DNA of 64,000 nt from positions 1 through 64,000 of the forward strand of contig JAJIRX010000817.1 in NCBI GenBank assembly GCA_023853785.1, read 5' to 3'. A program made the position numbers and the translations under genes. Shown here in pieces: positions 24,114-37,100 of the stretch. Origin of the DNA: Psilocybe azurescens (Eukaryota > Basidiomycota > Agaricomycetes > Agaricales > Agrocybaceae). The notes below the pieces were generated by a model, which worked only from the letters and a program-made list of their open reading frames with translations, had not been told where the DNA came from and searched no databases. Each line of letters opens with the position of its first letter. Position 1 is the first letter of the stretch.

Positions 24114-26567
24114 ATATGACCCTCGTTAGGCGTGTGGGCTTACATGTTTTCTGCACATTCCATGTGTACCAGTAACACCTATCCCAATGCATACTTCACT
24201 CAGGGTGACGTCGCTTCTCAGAAAAAACACAGGTAAGGATTAGCTGAAATCTCTCACTTATAGGTGGTATCACTTGATCATCCCATCGTCTGTATACTCG
24301 AGGATGTCTTTGTGATAGGGGTGTATGACGTCAGGGCCACGGCTTTGTTAAAAAAATGATGCCAAAATGAAGGCACGCGGAAATTGCCAGAGCGCACAGG
24401 CCGGTTGAAGAAACGCATACATTCCCCTCGCTGTTTTTCTCCTTGTTTCGCGTTGGTGTAAGCTCATCATAAAGTGGCTCACAAATTGCTCAACCGTAAT
24501 GAAGCTACACATACAGGAACTACTTACCCAATCTCCCTGTTAAACTCACGTCATCCTTGCCTCCAAATCAATCCTCGTTTGTTACACCACCGCCTCATTC
24601 GGTAGCAAACGCAGTCAATGACTCTATGCGCGACTACGGAAGTGCTACCTAGCAAATAAATCCCCTAGAGTCAATATTATTCCACTGTTATATTTCCGAT
24701 ATACCACAACTCGTTAGGTTCTGCATTCTCACCTATTGCAATGCGACATACCGGGGAACTCGCTGTAGACGAGCGCTCTCTTTAAGAAGGGAAACGAAGG
24801 ATAGTACAGCTCCTAGCTCACCTCGTTTTTCTTCATCGAAACCTTCCATCTATACCACTTACAATACCATCACGGATCATATCTTAGAGGGAGTGCATTG
24901 TTCTGGGAGCTGCTCTGGGGCCGAGAAAATAATGGCATGAGAGCATGGTGGCGAGCTTATATACTATTAACTTTCTGTGTCGTTTGTGCCTCGGCTGCTT
25001 ATACGAGTCTCAACCCTGTTGTATCTTCATTCGTCGGTGAACCAATCTCCAGCGTGTAAGAGCCCCGCTGGTATCAGTACGTCCATTAAAATTGTCATCT
25101 ATTGTACCTTGACGGCAATTTTGGCCTCAATTCTACCGTAACGATTCGCGTGTTTATCACGATATCAAGAGAATGAAACGACAGATTACTCTATCCACAT
25201 GTGCACACCTGCTGGAATGAAAGAGAACAGGACGGGAAGAATGTACATCCAGATAGCTCACACAGTAAATTCGTCCTCAATGTTTAACCGTGATTATTGT
25301 AAAGTTATAAGTACAATGATCCGTCTTATAGACTACATGTCATTTCTGAAGCAGATCTTCCACCAGATTAGTTACTTGCCTTGAAGGACGGAGTTTTACT
25401 GGAATGAGATCATCGTTTCAGCATTATTGATGTCGCCAGTGTGCGCCCGCCCGGAAATGCAGACGCGCCTGATACATATCCCTATCAGTCCTTTTAGGCG
25501 CTATGTCAGTTATTCATCTCCAGACTCTGTGTGTCTTGTGTGGTTAGGCCTGATGAGTTGTACGTGTCATTTTATGACTTTTTTCTGAGCTGGTACAGTC
25601 ATAAGAACTCCGCGGAACGTTCAGGTGTTGTAGAAGGAGAGCGGCGCTTGCCCTTACGGTAAATGAATGGTGTCAATTGAAGTCGGTGCTGGTCATGCTC
25701 ATTATTACGCCAGTGACGTAGGAGTAATATTTGATTCATGTCCAGTCCGGTCAAATATTCTTATAAAGTTCGTGTGAACTATTCTGAAACTGGTACTAGA
25801 TCTATTTAGTCCTGTCTCATTATTTTAGGCAGTCACAACAATCATAGAGCTCAGGTGCTACGGTGCAGATCTGATTAGTACGTCTCCTGGGCTTTAGCGG
25901 CATTTACTGTTGAAACAAATTTGAATGAGGGTTCCGTATTACCACTACTGTGACATCGCTTCAGGGGAACCAGTCATTCTGCGGGTATCAGGCTCTATGC
26001 CAGTTTTAAACATGTCCTGTAATGAAGCTTAACCACAATATAATGCATAACGCAACGGATAGGAATCTAGGAACTCCGTCGTATTTATAGGTTTCTAATT
26101 ATAGATTTATAGACGATAGCGCCGAAACTCTGTGAGTACTAGGCTCTGTGCGAGAGCTATTTTCCCTTCTAACGAGAAGTAGAGAGGTAGCCTATACATA
26201 TAACTTGAAGATTGCTTTACACTAGCGTCACTCAGATTCGCTTAAGAGCATGATAAAGTGATCACTAATGTTACACTTTGGAGTCATTGATACCACCGCG
26301 GATAAGAATCTCCGACTCACCCACCAATGGGATGTCCAAGTTGGGTTCCAGAAACGTATTGGTACCAAGGTACGGCATGAAGTTACGAAGTTAAGAATGC
26401 ATAGTCTCCGTTGGACGCCGACAAGTCGTGTATTTCTCCGATTCATTTGTCAGAAATGGTACGAACATTGTTGTGAATCTCAGGAGCTCGCCATCAGTCG
26501 TAATATTACATGTTTAATTAGTACAGCTATGAAACATAGCGCCAGAAACATCGGCAAAGAGAAAAGG
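24114..26567. other. 2.5 kb without a supported gene
   Basis: Only short frames occur, with no motif and no consistent splice pattern. The 102-codon frame at 26268 has no recognisable features. Nothing repeated was noticed. Confidence 0.45.
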
Positions 26568-26575
26568 TATAAATA
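26568..26575 (+). promoter_or_regulatory. TATA box of the beta-trefoil gene
   Basis: TATAAATA ends 53 bp before the ATG at 26629. In a window with few canonical TATA boxes it suggests a strongly or conditionally expressed gene. Confidence 0.6.
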
Positions 26576-26628
26576 AGAATGGGTTGAGGTTGGCTAAACC
26601 CCAGTCCATAAAGTTTCCCTCATAACCG

Positions 26629-27314
26629 ATGTCTCTGTCCAACGGAAACTATCTGATCCGCGCTGTACCCCAGAACGTCTCATGGCCTTTTTGCCGGGGG
26701 GGAATTACGCTACTCGTAATGAACTCAACTCTCCTATTATCGTGCAGACGAAGATTACTACAGACGATTCTGCTCAAGTGGTTAGTGTACAGATACCATC
26801 CTTCCCTTTGACATGCTATGTGCGGAGGAGCCTTGTGCTAATTACCCATCGACTACACATAGTGGAGGGTCGTGGCAGATTCGGCAACTCCGAACACGTA
26901 TAAGATCACTCAACCGACCATTCCCAACATCCATATCGGGCCTGTCATTGGTGGATTCGGTTTGGACAGCTCGAGCAACAACGTCGTGTTTAGTCCATCG
27001 ATTTTGGACTGGGTCCTCACTCAGGTCGACGCAACTGCCAACACTTACATGTAAGAAGTTCCAGTATCTCTAACTGCACCCTCCGATTAAAATAAACCTT
27101 CGACAGTATACAAGAGCAGGCTCATGGGATCGGATCAATCAACGCCGTCACGGTCAGCAACACAAATGTACGTGGTCTTCGCCTTTGTATTTGTACCACT
27201 CATTGACAAGCATGGTATGGCGCAATATAGCTCGTGGTTCAGCAAATTGCACTTGGCGACAACAAAGATCCTCTTCCCCAGTGGCAATTCATCAGTAACA
27301 ACGATTTGGATTAA
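26629..27314 (+). CDS. Small beta-trefoil protein, mycocypin/cospin-like inhibitor candidate
   Basis: Four exons: 26629-26780, 26863-27050, 27107-27167 and 27231-27314, with clean GT-AG borders. With one base restored in the T-run 26688-26692 they encode about 161 residues. The protein starts MSLSNGNYLIRAV without a signal peptide. Three spaced motifs of trefoil type follow: VWRVVADSATPNTYKI, LDWVLTQVDATANTY and a final PQWQFIS near the C-terminus. Length, lack of secretion signal and the W-V/T-Y-I repeats fit the small cytosolic beta-trefoil proteins of mushrooms, which include cysteine- and serine-protease inhibitors (mycocypins, cospins) and ricin-B-like lectins. Which activity it has cannot be told. 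An inhibitor role in fruit-body defence is inference. A strong TATA box lies upstream. Confidence 0.6.
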
Positions 27315-27737
27315 TTCACTTTCCATTCGTAGGTCTCGTCCTGAGCCTTTTATTTTGCCAGGAACTCTCCCTAATAAATTGTTTAAAATGAGTGTAATAA
27401 GTAGTACAGCCTCGTGATACGAATATGTTTGAAACGGGTCGCTTCTGTCATCTGACCGTGATGCCGGCTTATATCTATTTCTGTCAGCGGGTAAGCATCG
27501 CCCGACTTGCGAATTTGCTGGTACTCAGATCCGACGCTGACTCGTCCATCCACTGAGTATGGGCGAGGTCTTGCAGCTGCAGGCTGGAGGTGATAGCCTT
27601 CATGTGATCTTGTAAGGTCCCCAGAGGTCGTTGACTCCTGCATAGAGGGTTACATTCGAGACCAGCGTACGCGTCTTCGCACACCCCAAAATCACAATGC
27701 TTCGGCACTAGACCATTGTGTGTCGGTTTAGATCATC

Positions 27738-29360
27738 TTAGATGTGTGGTATAAACGTAGTCCACTCCACGGAGTCATAAGCGCCGGAAGGGAGGCTGCG
27801 TAGGGATATGAGTGCCCCCACGACAAGGGTAAGGCGAGCGAGTCCATAAGTTGGGAGCAGTATTTTAAACATCTGGGAGACAATGCGCGTTCGAATGAAG
27901 CCTTTGACGCCCTTGGTGAAGTGTGTATTGTGTGGTTTGAGAATACCATCTGTCGGTATCATCATCGCAAGGAATATGAGTGGGATTCCTACGGTTACGA
28001 GTGATCCCACCCGCCACATTTGCCGCTCGACAACGGATGGAAAGGTGAAGAACCAAGCCGCACAATGAACGGCGCCAAACACGACACCAATAAGCGCAAT
28101 GAATGCGCTTATCTTCCTTTCATCGCGAGGAATGGTTATGCTTGCGTAGAACCTTGGCACTTGATCTGGACCAATGGCTGTAGTTCCAGTCACATTATCG
28201 AAGCCGTTGGACTCCTCGTAGTTTTCAGTCATTGCGTGTAACCTTCTAGCCAGGAAGGCGACAACTGATAGTGGCCAGGTGTAGATTTTAAGTAGGGCCA
28301 TTCCTAAGCGTCGGATTTGACTATGGACCAAATCTTGCTGAGTGGATTCATCGCCTGTAACTTCAGATGTGCTAAGCATGATAATCGCAGTCATTGGGGA
28401 TGGATACCTACATTTCTCAATTTCATCATCAGTAACGCAAGTCAGAGGAGCTTCTTTACACCGATAAGATAAGTATAAGGCGACCATGAACTTGACACTG
28501 AAAATGACAAGAATTGGATGCGTACCCATCTCCGAGTCTCCATCGGACTCCTCCATTGGTAGAACAGTTACCGGGAGAGACATTTGAACGTCGAACGGCT
28601 TGTTCCACCAGAAGAAATACATGGCAGCGTTAAGTGCTGCAAACGCAAGGGTAGCGATTTCTAGTTCAGTGGTTACCAGGCCCTGAATTCTTCGCGCGAG
28701 CACCTGGAGAATAAACCACGTTGTTTGCCCAACAACCAGAATTTTTGTCAGGCTATCGCTCTTGCTTCGATCTTCGATGTCCTTTTCCGAAATTTGAGGG
28801 AATTCAATCCTCCCCTGAACGGCCAAGTCGTTGAGGCGATCCATGGATAGAACCCCTTTCGACTCGCCTCGATTGAAAAGACTAAATCCTCCCATTTGCA
28901 CAAAGTGACCATGAGTCATGGTCCAGCCATGTTCCTTAGCTGGAATACACGCAGTATCAAAGAGCGTGCATACAACTATAGGCGGCTACGACGCACCGAT
29001 TCCGAACTGCGTATTTGCAAAAGCTCCAAACCACTGTCTAGCTGCCCAATATATAATTAGTTCGGGGGTTAGAATCGTCCAAAACATGTATTCAGCACGT
29101 CGCATTGTTATGCGCCACCATGTTTCGTCAGGTGCAGGAACATCGGGATGCACTGCGATCCATGAACACGCGAAGATCGTCGCAAAGCAGCTCCACACAA
29201 TATCCCATACAGAACGCTGGTCTGGACAACTGCATGATGCAGCTGTTGGGAGAGACGAATCAAGAGAGACAACATCCAATCTCACGAAACCAGCAAGCAG
29301 AGGGGATGCATGTGGAGAGCCTCGAGAGAGAGACGATATGACCAACAATAAGAGCAGCAT
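27738..29360 (-). CDS. Fungal multi-pass membrane protein, family copy B
   Basis: The ATG at 29360 opens a signal peptide (MLLLLLVISSLSRGSPHASP). Exon 1 ends at 28997, a 57-nt intron follows, and exon 2 starts at 28939. The join restores an AKEHGWTMTHGHFVQMGGF block found in the paralogues. Ordered blocks are CPDQRSVWDIVWSCFATIF, AEYMFWTILTPE, WAARQWFGA, EDRSKSDSLTKILVVGQT, WFILQV, YFFWWNKPFDVQ and VFGAVHCAAWFF, with the terminal PHI. About 521 residues are predicted if no further intron is removed; the stretch 28340-28540 probably holds one or two more, as copy C has two there. Four to six membrane segments are likely. The family is common in Agaricomycetes but I know of no assigned function. 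Confidence 0.82.
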
Positions 29361-29548
29361 GATGATGCGTGGGGATCAGAATAGTTTGAACTTTGGCATA
29401 CCTCGCTACCCTGAGATATCTTTGGGTTTTATCCCACCCTTGTCATATTTTGATCACGAGACACGACATGACAAGCCAACAGAAACATCTCGAGTAGAAA
29501 GTTCACGATAGCTCATTCGTGTCATCGCCACCATACGAGAGTTGCCAC

Positions 29549-29908
29549 GTAATCTTCGGACTTTGAAATGGTGTCGCGTCGATTTCACGCGACTAACAAA
29601 GCCTTTGGCCATTTTTCTTAGAGAAAGTTATTCTACAAGGTATATGGAGCACAGATTAAATTTTAGGTTGGAGATTTTTTGTCGGTACATAGTAGGAAAA
29701 GAACTCAAATGCTGTTCAGGTGATCTGGATTTGGACTTGCCGTCGAACCTACTATGCTTAACACTCCCACATCGCCTCGAGATATCTCAAATTTTTTATA
29801 GAAAATTCTCAAGGACCACATGAGAAATTGTATCTGCCAAAGACCATGAAAAGCGCCCTACCATCGCGCACTGAGCTCAGAAAGTAAATTTGAAAGTCCG
29901 AAGATTAC
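29549..29908. mobile_element. MITE-like element, about 360 bp
   Basis: Starts GTAATCTTCGGACTTTGAAA and ends with the inverted TTTGAAAGTCCGAAGATTAC, giving terminal inverted repeats of about 20 bp with one mismatch. The interior has no coding capacity. No unambiguous target duplication could be assigned. It lies about 190 bp upstream of the membrane gene copy B, within its probable promoter region. Confidence 0.6.
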
Positions 29909-30928
29909 ATAAAGATTTTCTAGCGCGGCTTTGGGTGGTAAACAACAGACTTCATTTGGACTTCATAATATCGATGTCTGTCTAGGAGAAACCAAGAGAG
30001 GGTATACACACGACGGAAATGGTTAAAGAAACATTAGCAGATAGTGGTCCCATTTGCCACGGGTGCACAATGCTTCGGAACCTTTACACGCACAATGTAC
30101 TACTGGACCACTTTCCGGAGGTTCGTGAGCCATTACATATAGTAAAATGAGTCACGAAGATTGTGTGACGTCTTGTGCCTCGTGTTTAGAAGAATTATCA
30201 TTATACTATTAGTACGAAGTCCTTCAATATCACCCAAAATTACAAGCATGGGCTCAAGAGATTTATTGACTTGTATGGCCTTGTTTTTGGTTGGCTCTAA
30301 TTTCGTTCATTACGGTTTTATTTTCCTACTAGGTCTATTAAGAACATTAATGAAACGAATGGAGGTGGAATCCCCGCCCAGGTACCGGCAAAGTCGTATT
30401 CCTCTTTGTTGATCATGAATCTCACTTTGGTAACATATCCTTATCCGATAGGGATATGCAATGAGTGGCTTAGTGATATGACTAGGGTTCTCTAACAATC
30501 AGGTGGTTAGCGGGATTACTTTTAAACTCTGTAAAACATATCTACGCCTCAAAAAATTCTCTGGAATCGTGTGGCATTTCAAAGTATGGCACCAAGATGT
30601 AGAGTCATCATACATGATGCTATTCGATATCTACTTTTTGACCTCCGTTCCGTTATTGATCCAATGATGTTTGCGAGCTGTACCTTCTGTAACGACGTGT
30701 GCTCACTGTTAAATGACTGCGGAAATGGCATAAATAGGGCCTCAAATAGGGAAAAAGTCGAAGATATTGAATTCACACTGGAAAAGAAACACTATGTACC
30801 ATTGTAGAATGACAAAAGAAATGATTAGATTGGCATGCCGACAGACAAAAGGAGGAAAAAGAGTACTGGAAATGGTATATACACAGCTCCATTAGATCCA
30901 GGAAAGAAAGCATCAATATTTTGCGTAT
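29909..30928. other. Intergenic, no supported gene
   Basis: AT-rich sequence between the MITE-like element and the 3' end of the laccase gene. Short frames only, the longest about 78 codons at 30571 with no recognisable features. Confidence 0.4.
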
Positions 30929-33315
30929 TTAGGGAAATTTTTGAGGGGTCAAAGCGTTGTAGATAGGGCAAAGTTCGTCCCAGGGCTCTGCAAAATTTGA
31001 TCAGCATGTTGCGCCGGTGGCAGCTCAACTTGCGTACGTGGAGGTTTGTCCTTGGCGCTTTGAATCGCTGGTATATCGTTTGCGAAGACAACTGACAGGC
31101 CGCTAATGGAAAACTATCAGCCCTGAGAGCTAATCAGCATAAACGGGACCTACCGCTCGAGATGCCAGTCGATATGACTTTCGGAAGACAATATTCAGCC
31201 CAAAGCCATACATGCAGAAGTGTACCATTCACTCACCAATGCATGATCCATGGGCCAGCATTGTCTGTGGTGAAACGGATGGTTACGTTGTCTGTAGATT
31301 CTCCTATGCTGACGACATCACGCCTAACGGGGTTCGCGTAGTTATAGACGGAGCTGTTAGCACTGCGGACCACAGAGAAGCTTTGCTACAGAGATAATTT
31401 GAGATGTCAATAACACCATAATTATCAAGCATTTGAACGCCAATTGCGTATGCTTACTCCGTGCAAGTGAATGGGATGCTAGAAAACACGCAATATGTAT
31501 ATGAGTGAGCCACTCCAAATTCAACGGATCAGGATATTTAGATAACATACCGGACTTCCGCCCGAACCACCAGGCATTGAGATCTCAATGACCTTATTAG
31601 GAGGAAGAACATAGACTGATCCGGAAGGCAAGAGGTCTTGAGCGGCCTGGGTGCCACTGAGAATCTGGAGTAGAACTGGAACAGACGGCGCCTTGAATGT
31701 AGCATTGTTTACATAAAACATCTGTGTCTTCATGTTCCATTGTATGTCGAGGTTGAGGTTGAGATCTGCCGCTCCACGGGCGGGAATACCAGGGGCAGCC
31801 GGATTGACCAAAGGGTGTAAGTCTGTCTCCTTCAAAACAGTACCGTTGGACGAGAATGTGATAGGGTCAATCGCAGGAGCACCCAAATATCGAAGAATAG
31901 CAGAGTTTATCCCTCCATTGAAGCCAACGTTTCCGAAGTTAGGCAACGCCCGTATCCAGTAGTTACTGACAGGCATTTTTGTGTTGAGAATGAACGAATA
32001 ACGCTGACCTGCGAAGATCTGGATTTTATCAACCACAAGTGGCTCAACGTTGATTGAATCGACTTCAATAGTTGTCTGGGAAATGGTAAGTTGATAGCAC
32101 GCAATCCTTCATGGATCGTCTAACTGACCAACGGATGTCCATCAATTGAAAAGACGAAGTTGGGGCTACACGAGATAGAAACCATTCGGAATCGATATCG
32201 CTTATTTGGTAAAACTTCGATTACTGATAGGGGAGATGCTGGACCTCCAGCGTAACGACCTAATCCGTTAATCAGTGTTGAATTATAGACGGGTATTACT
32301 TCACGCTGTGTAATAGGCGCGACGGCATGATACCTGCAAGGGATAGTTGAGAATATAAATTCAGATATTTTTATGCATGTTGCCTCACCAATCGGCGAGG
32401 GTAATAACTGTTGATTCTGTAGGAAGTAATATGAAGGTACTTATCAGCTCAAGGTGGTCTATTAGAATATTTGGGCTTATCCTGTTACCATCGTCAAAGT
32501 CATACCTGATAGAAATCATAAATTATGTATGAAGTCATACCAATGAATGACGAGTCTGCTTACAGGTCTTCGTAGGGATCTTCCGGATCATATACAACAA
32601 TTGCCCCTCGAAGACCATCACAGTACTGGGTCGCTATGTCGTATCAGAAAGTCGATCAGAGGCTTAGATGACCGAAACCACCTACAGAAATGCGAATGAT
32701 ACCAGAAAGTTCCTGACTGGTCTCCCGTACCGAATTGGTACATAAATGAGTGGCCTGGAGCAATTGGGCATTGAGTCACTCCAGATACACCATCTGCCCA
32801 ATTACTTCGTTTTTGAACGAATCCATGCCAATGCTAGGGGTCGATATATGTTAGCTTTCTGAGTCTTGTCCGGATAGATAGCTTACCACACTCGTGCTCA
32901 TCATCATAGATGGATCTGTCAACTGATCGACGACATTCAAACGGAAGGTATCACCCTAGAGAGCGTCCTGTATCATCAGCGGAAATGCCAATACTCGCAA
33001 GATGCATACCTTGGTGGCTCGGATTATTGGTCCTGGGAAAGACAAAGAGTCTATGGTAGTCCCAGCCAGTACAGACCTTTAAGAAACAGAGTTATGGATA
33101 TGAACGATGAGACACCTAAATACTCACGATCGACTGAATCCATCTGGGGATATTGCCTTGTTTCCGATGTATAGGTCTGCGTCAGGACCAATGGCTGCGT
33201 CGGCTACGTCCCCATTTCGTCCACCCAAGACCCTGCCTTCTTTCCCTTCCTTCAGAACACTGGAAAAGGCGCCGAGAGTATACCAGAGTCCAAGAATAGT
33301 TTTCAAGAGTCGCAT
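30929..33315 (-). CDS. Laccase (multicopper oxidase), complete
   Basis: Secreted phenol oxidase that couples four one-electron oxidations to reduction of oxygen to water. The ATG at 33315 gives a hydrophobic leader ([18 protein letters not shown]) and the mature start [11 protein letters not shown]. Four copper-binding motifs appear in order: [26 protein letters not shown] and [12 protein letters not shown]. Ten residues after the type 1 Cys is Leu, so the axial position is Leu. It ends [12 protein letters not shown], as canonical basidiomycete laccases do, at 30929. About eleven exons are needed; exon 1 is 33128-33315 and exon 2 is 33010-33076. I found no frame break. Oddities are Arg in HLERG, where Ala is usual, and 20 extra residues after the leader that match a possible in-frame 57-nt intron (33204-33260). 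Confidence 0.9.
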
Positions 33316-34194
33316 CGGGCAAAATAATAGTATCCTTTGATTTATGTAAAAATGGAAGGAAGAAATATAGTGTTGTCGTATCAAGGTGCTTGAAGTACGT
33401 ATTTTAATTCGATTTAAGTACCAGCGATGATCTCTATGGGGCGGACGGAGGTCAGCCCAGGCGCGGTAAGTCATGAAGACAAGTCGGGAGCCGTTGATGG
33501 CCCGATCTAACATGTCCGCTGCAGACCAGCCTATAATACTTCTCATGACTATTAGATCATATAAGGAGGATTCAAGATACAACGCTGATGAAGTTAGTAC
33601 CACGTGGCGCGTAGAATACGAAAACAAGCAGGATGTACAGAATAACGGGGCAAAGGCTAAAAATAAAACACGCCAAGCAAAACAGAGAGAACCCAGCAGT
33701 CTGGCTCGGCGCAATATTGTACGACCAGGGCATGCACAGCGAAAGAAGAGGATCCGGTAAAAATAAAAACCGAATGCGCACGCTCTAACGAGGTGACGGC
33801 CGATCCCAAAAGAATGGGTGGCCGACTCATCGGCAACAAGAGAAGCAACGACTAAACCAAACCACTTGCCTTACGCTGGAAGCATAACAGACGGCTGAAT
33901 GAAACCCTGATAGCCACCTTAAAAAGAATACAGAAATCATTGGGAAAGCTTGGAATAAATGCGCAAAAGTATGCGGGAAAATCTCGTATCAAAGAAGCAC
34001 CCCTATGCGAGGGAAAGATTGGAAATGAAACACGGAGCAAAGGATTAAGCGCCGGCTGCTGGAATCACCGGGGCCAAGCCTGACGAAAATAAGAAAAACA
34101 TGCACAAACTTGTAGAATATAAATATCAGACTTTTGAGAGGGGCAAAAGCAAGCATCCCCCGTGAATCGCTTCAAGAGAAAGTAGAACACTTGG
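33316..34194. other. Laccase upstream region
   Basis: No gene is supported. The minus-strand frame continues upstream of the laccase ATG for about 130 codons, but that stretch lacks homology to laccases and would precede the signal peptide. It is treated as promoter and 5' UTR. No metal- or xenobiotic-response site was identified with confidence. Confidence 0.4.
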
Positions 34195-34196
34195 TA

Positions 34197-37100
34197 CTGT
34201 ATGCGACCCTGAACCTGGCCATTTCAACTTGTGGATGAATTTTGAACCCTTTAAAACAATTATTCTGTATATTTTTTGTGTTCATTCGCTGTAAATACAT
34301 CTTTAGTAGCTCTCATTGTAATTCCAGATTTTTTAATGCTATATTGACCATTCAGTGAATATTTTTTGTCGGAGATCTCAAAATTGTGTTATACCCATCA
34401 GTCGGCCACCCGTGAGAAAATGGATTTTACCCTGTACCCTGATTGCGGAGATACCAAACGATAACACTTTCCTGCGTCTCAGTCATGTTCTACGTCCTTG
34501 CTTTGGGCCACTTTAGGTGATTGAGGCAAAGGTAAGGTATTTTTCTGTTGGAAGAATGGACTACAGCTAATATACAGTCATTTTACGTCTAGGGTTCCGC
34601 CTTACAGGCAGAATATCTGTGGTTTCTTCAGGCAAATCTACAGTTTCCGAGCCAACCTCGTTTGAAGGCTGCAGAATTGGGGAGGGAAGAGGAGCATGTC
34701 TATGCATGGGGATAGGTCGAGGTTTGGGTTGGGCTTTTGGAGAAGGTGTGTCGTCAAGCACAGAAGCCAGAATTCTCCACTCATCTTCAAATACCAACAG
34801 TTTTGCAAATTCACGCTCATGCTCCTCTTCTGAGCTGTCACCAGCATCCAGTGCCTCTCGAATCTGATTGCGAGGAGCCTCTGCAACTCCCCTGCCCCTG
34901 CCCCTTCCTCTTGCCCGGCCTTGTGCATTACCAAGCCCTCTGGACCCTCTCGTTTCTCTGTGCTTTTCCGCCTCCTTCATCGCTTTTTTTGCCTCTCTTT
35001 CTGCCTCTTTTACTGCCTTCTCCGCTTTTTTTGCTGCCTCTCGCTCTGCTTCCCTTTTCTCAGCCATTGCTTCACGCTCCTTCCGTTTCCTATCACGATC
35101 TGCTGCCTGTTCTCTTTTCTTTTGTTCCTTTTTTACTTCTCGCTCCAATCTCATCCTCTCCTGCTCTGCTCGCTTTACCTCTTTTGCTTCCTCCCTCTCA
35201 GCCTCCTCTATCCGCTTTCTGCACAGCCTGAACGTCTTACCGGCTTCCTTAAACAGTGCCTTCCAGTATGCCTGTAGCTCCGCTTTCCACAGTGCATCCA
35301 AGTTCTCGATAGATGTCATATGTCGTGGGTTTGAAGAGGAATATGTTCGCTTTTGGTAAGTTCCTTGTGATATAAAGTCTGTCGCAGTCGCTCATTCTCC
35401 TTGATCATCACCTCTTTTATTGCGTGGTCGCGCTCCAGTTGCTCCTGAACCTGCTCCAATAGAATCCGTAGCTGATTGTTTTGATCTCGAAGGTCGGTAC
35501 GTGATGCTGTATGTGGTAGCTTTGGTGGGACACCAACTAATCTATATTGTTGAGAAGATTTTGATGTTGTGGATGTATATGAGGTATTTGGAAGCAGCAG
35601 AAGGGCTTGGTGAGAATGTCAAAGAGATAGGTGGTGAAATAGTAGTCGTAGTTGATTCAACCTCCATGTGTGTCGTGTTCATTTGAGAGACCTGGGTAAA
35701 TTCAGTACCGTCTTCAACAACCTCGAGTAGTGGTGTAAGTGTAGTCGGAACAGGCATAGCTGCCTGAGTTGTTGTATTTGTGGCAGGCTCATATGCCTCG
35801 GAAGGGATTGCGAGTGGGTTTAGTGGCCAGATTCCAGATTTTATGAATGCTGATATGATTGTTGAAGATTTGAATGCCTTTGTACGGGCGATATGATAAT
35901 ATCTAAGAAAGTTATATTTGGTAATAGGAATACCATCGCGAGTTAAACGGTTCACCAGTGACTTCCAGCTGCTCGATAACGGGCTGAAGACACCAACATC
36001 ACAAGGTTGGAGAGCGTGTGTTGTATGCGATGGTAGACAAACCAAAATGATATGGTATTTTTCGGCAATGCGACAGAATTGGTATGTGCAGTGGGAATTG
36101 TGACCATCAAGAATAAGAAGTCGATATCCATTAGATTTGTTGCGTGCTTGCGACATTGGTTGAAAATCCTTTTCAAGCCACATACTTCCGAGTTCCTTAT
36201 CAGTCCAGCCATTTTCTGAAATTGAAAGACTAATTTATTGATTAGATAAATGAAGATTTACATAAATGTATGCATACTACTACCTAGCATGACACGGATT
36301 TTCACTTCCCCATTCAAGCACCCGACGTTTTGCTTGATATATCACAGATGGTGGTAGGGATGTCCCATCGGCACATACAGTCTCTATTATGGTGACCATT
36401 TCACGATTGCCATTTTCAACCTGTTGGACATTTTTTGGTTTCGATCAACTATGGCTCCAACGCTCTTGCCAATACCAAGTTGGATTCCCTTCTCATCTGA
36501 GTTGTATAAGTTTTCGGGTGTGATTTCATATTGCTAGATTAGATTTTAGTTGCCAAATTAATGATGTCATAAGATCTCAGGAACATCATAACTTACATTG
36601 ATCAAATCTCCGAGCATGCTGTAAAACTCAGACACCACTGCACGGTTCAATGCTTGTGCTCGACATTGCTCAAGTGGAGCAGTTTTCTTGATTTTGAGAT
36701 CAGGATGTCGATCTAAAAATTTGCGAGGCCAGTTAATTCCAACTTTTTGTCCAGCAATATTCTAAATACAGTGTGTCAAAACCATTAATGCTGCTGATTT
36801 ATTTATCATAACTCACTGAAGCATATTCCGCAAGAGTATCAGGTGTTACAGGGAATCCTCGATGGCCCATTGTTTTGGCCCAATCAGTGAGAACATCTTC
36901 TTGTGCATCCGTCAAGATACGGCGAGTAGCATGAGCTTCCTTTTTGTTGGCACACCATTAAGGCGAGAAGTAAGGGTCCCACGCTTCACATTATAGAGAC
37001 GGCTGGCAGCACGGATTTTGAGAGAATGTGTTCCATTTTTATCAAGGGGAGAGTTAAGAATAGCTTCCACAGCAAGCCGAAGCCTGTGTTCAGTGTTGTC

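Noticed and set aside
28918..29511. Plus-strand ORF of 197 codons opposite membrane gene copy B
   Set aside because: It begins at a weak non-ATG or incidental start, has no motif and overlaps exons clearly coding on the minus strand.
33316..33714. N-terminal extension of the laccase frame upstream of 33315
   Set aside because: It would place about 130 unrelated residues before the signal peptide. The ATG at 33315 directly precedes a hydrophobic leader.
34619..35359. Plus-strand Ser/Phe/Leu-rich ORFs that look like membrane proteins
   Set aside because: They are the antisense of the Lys/Glu/Arg-rich coiled coil of the pogo transposase.
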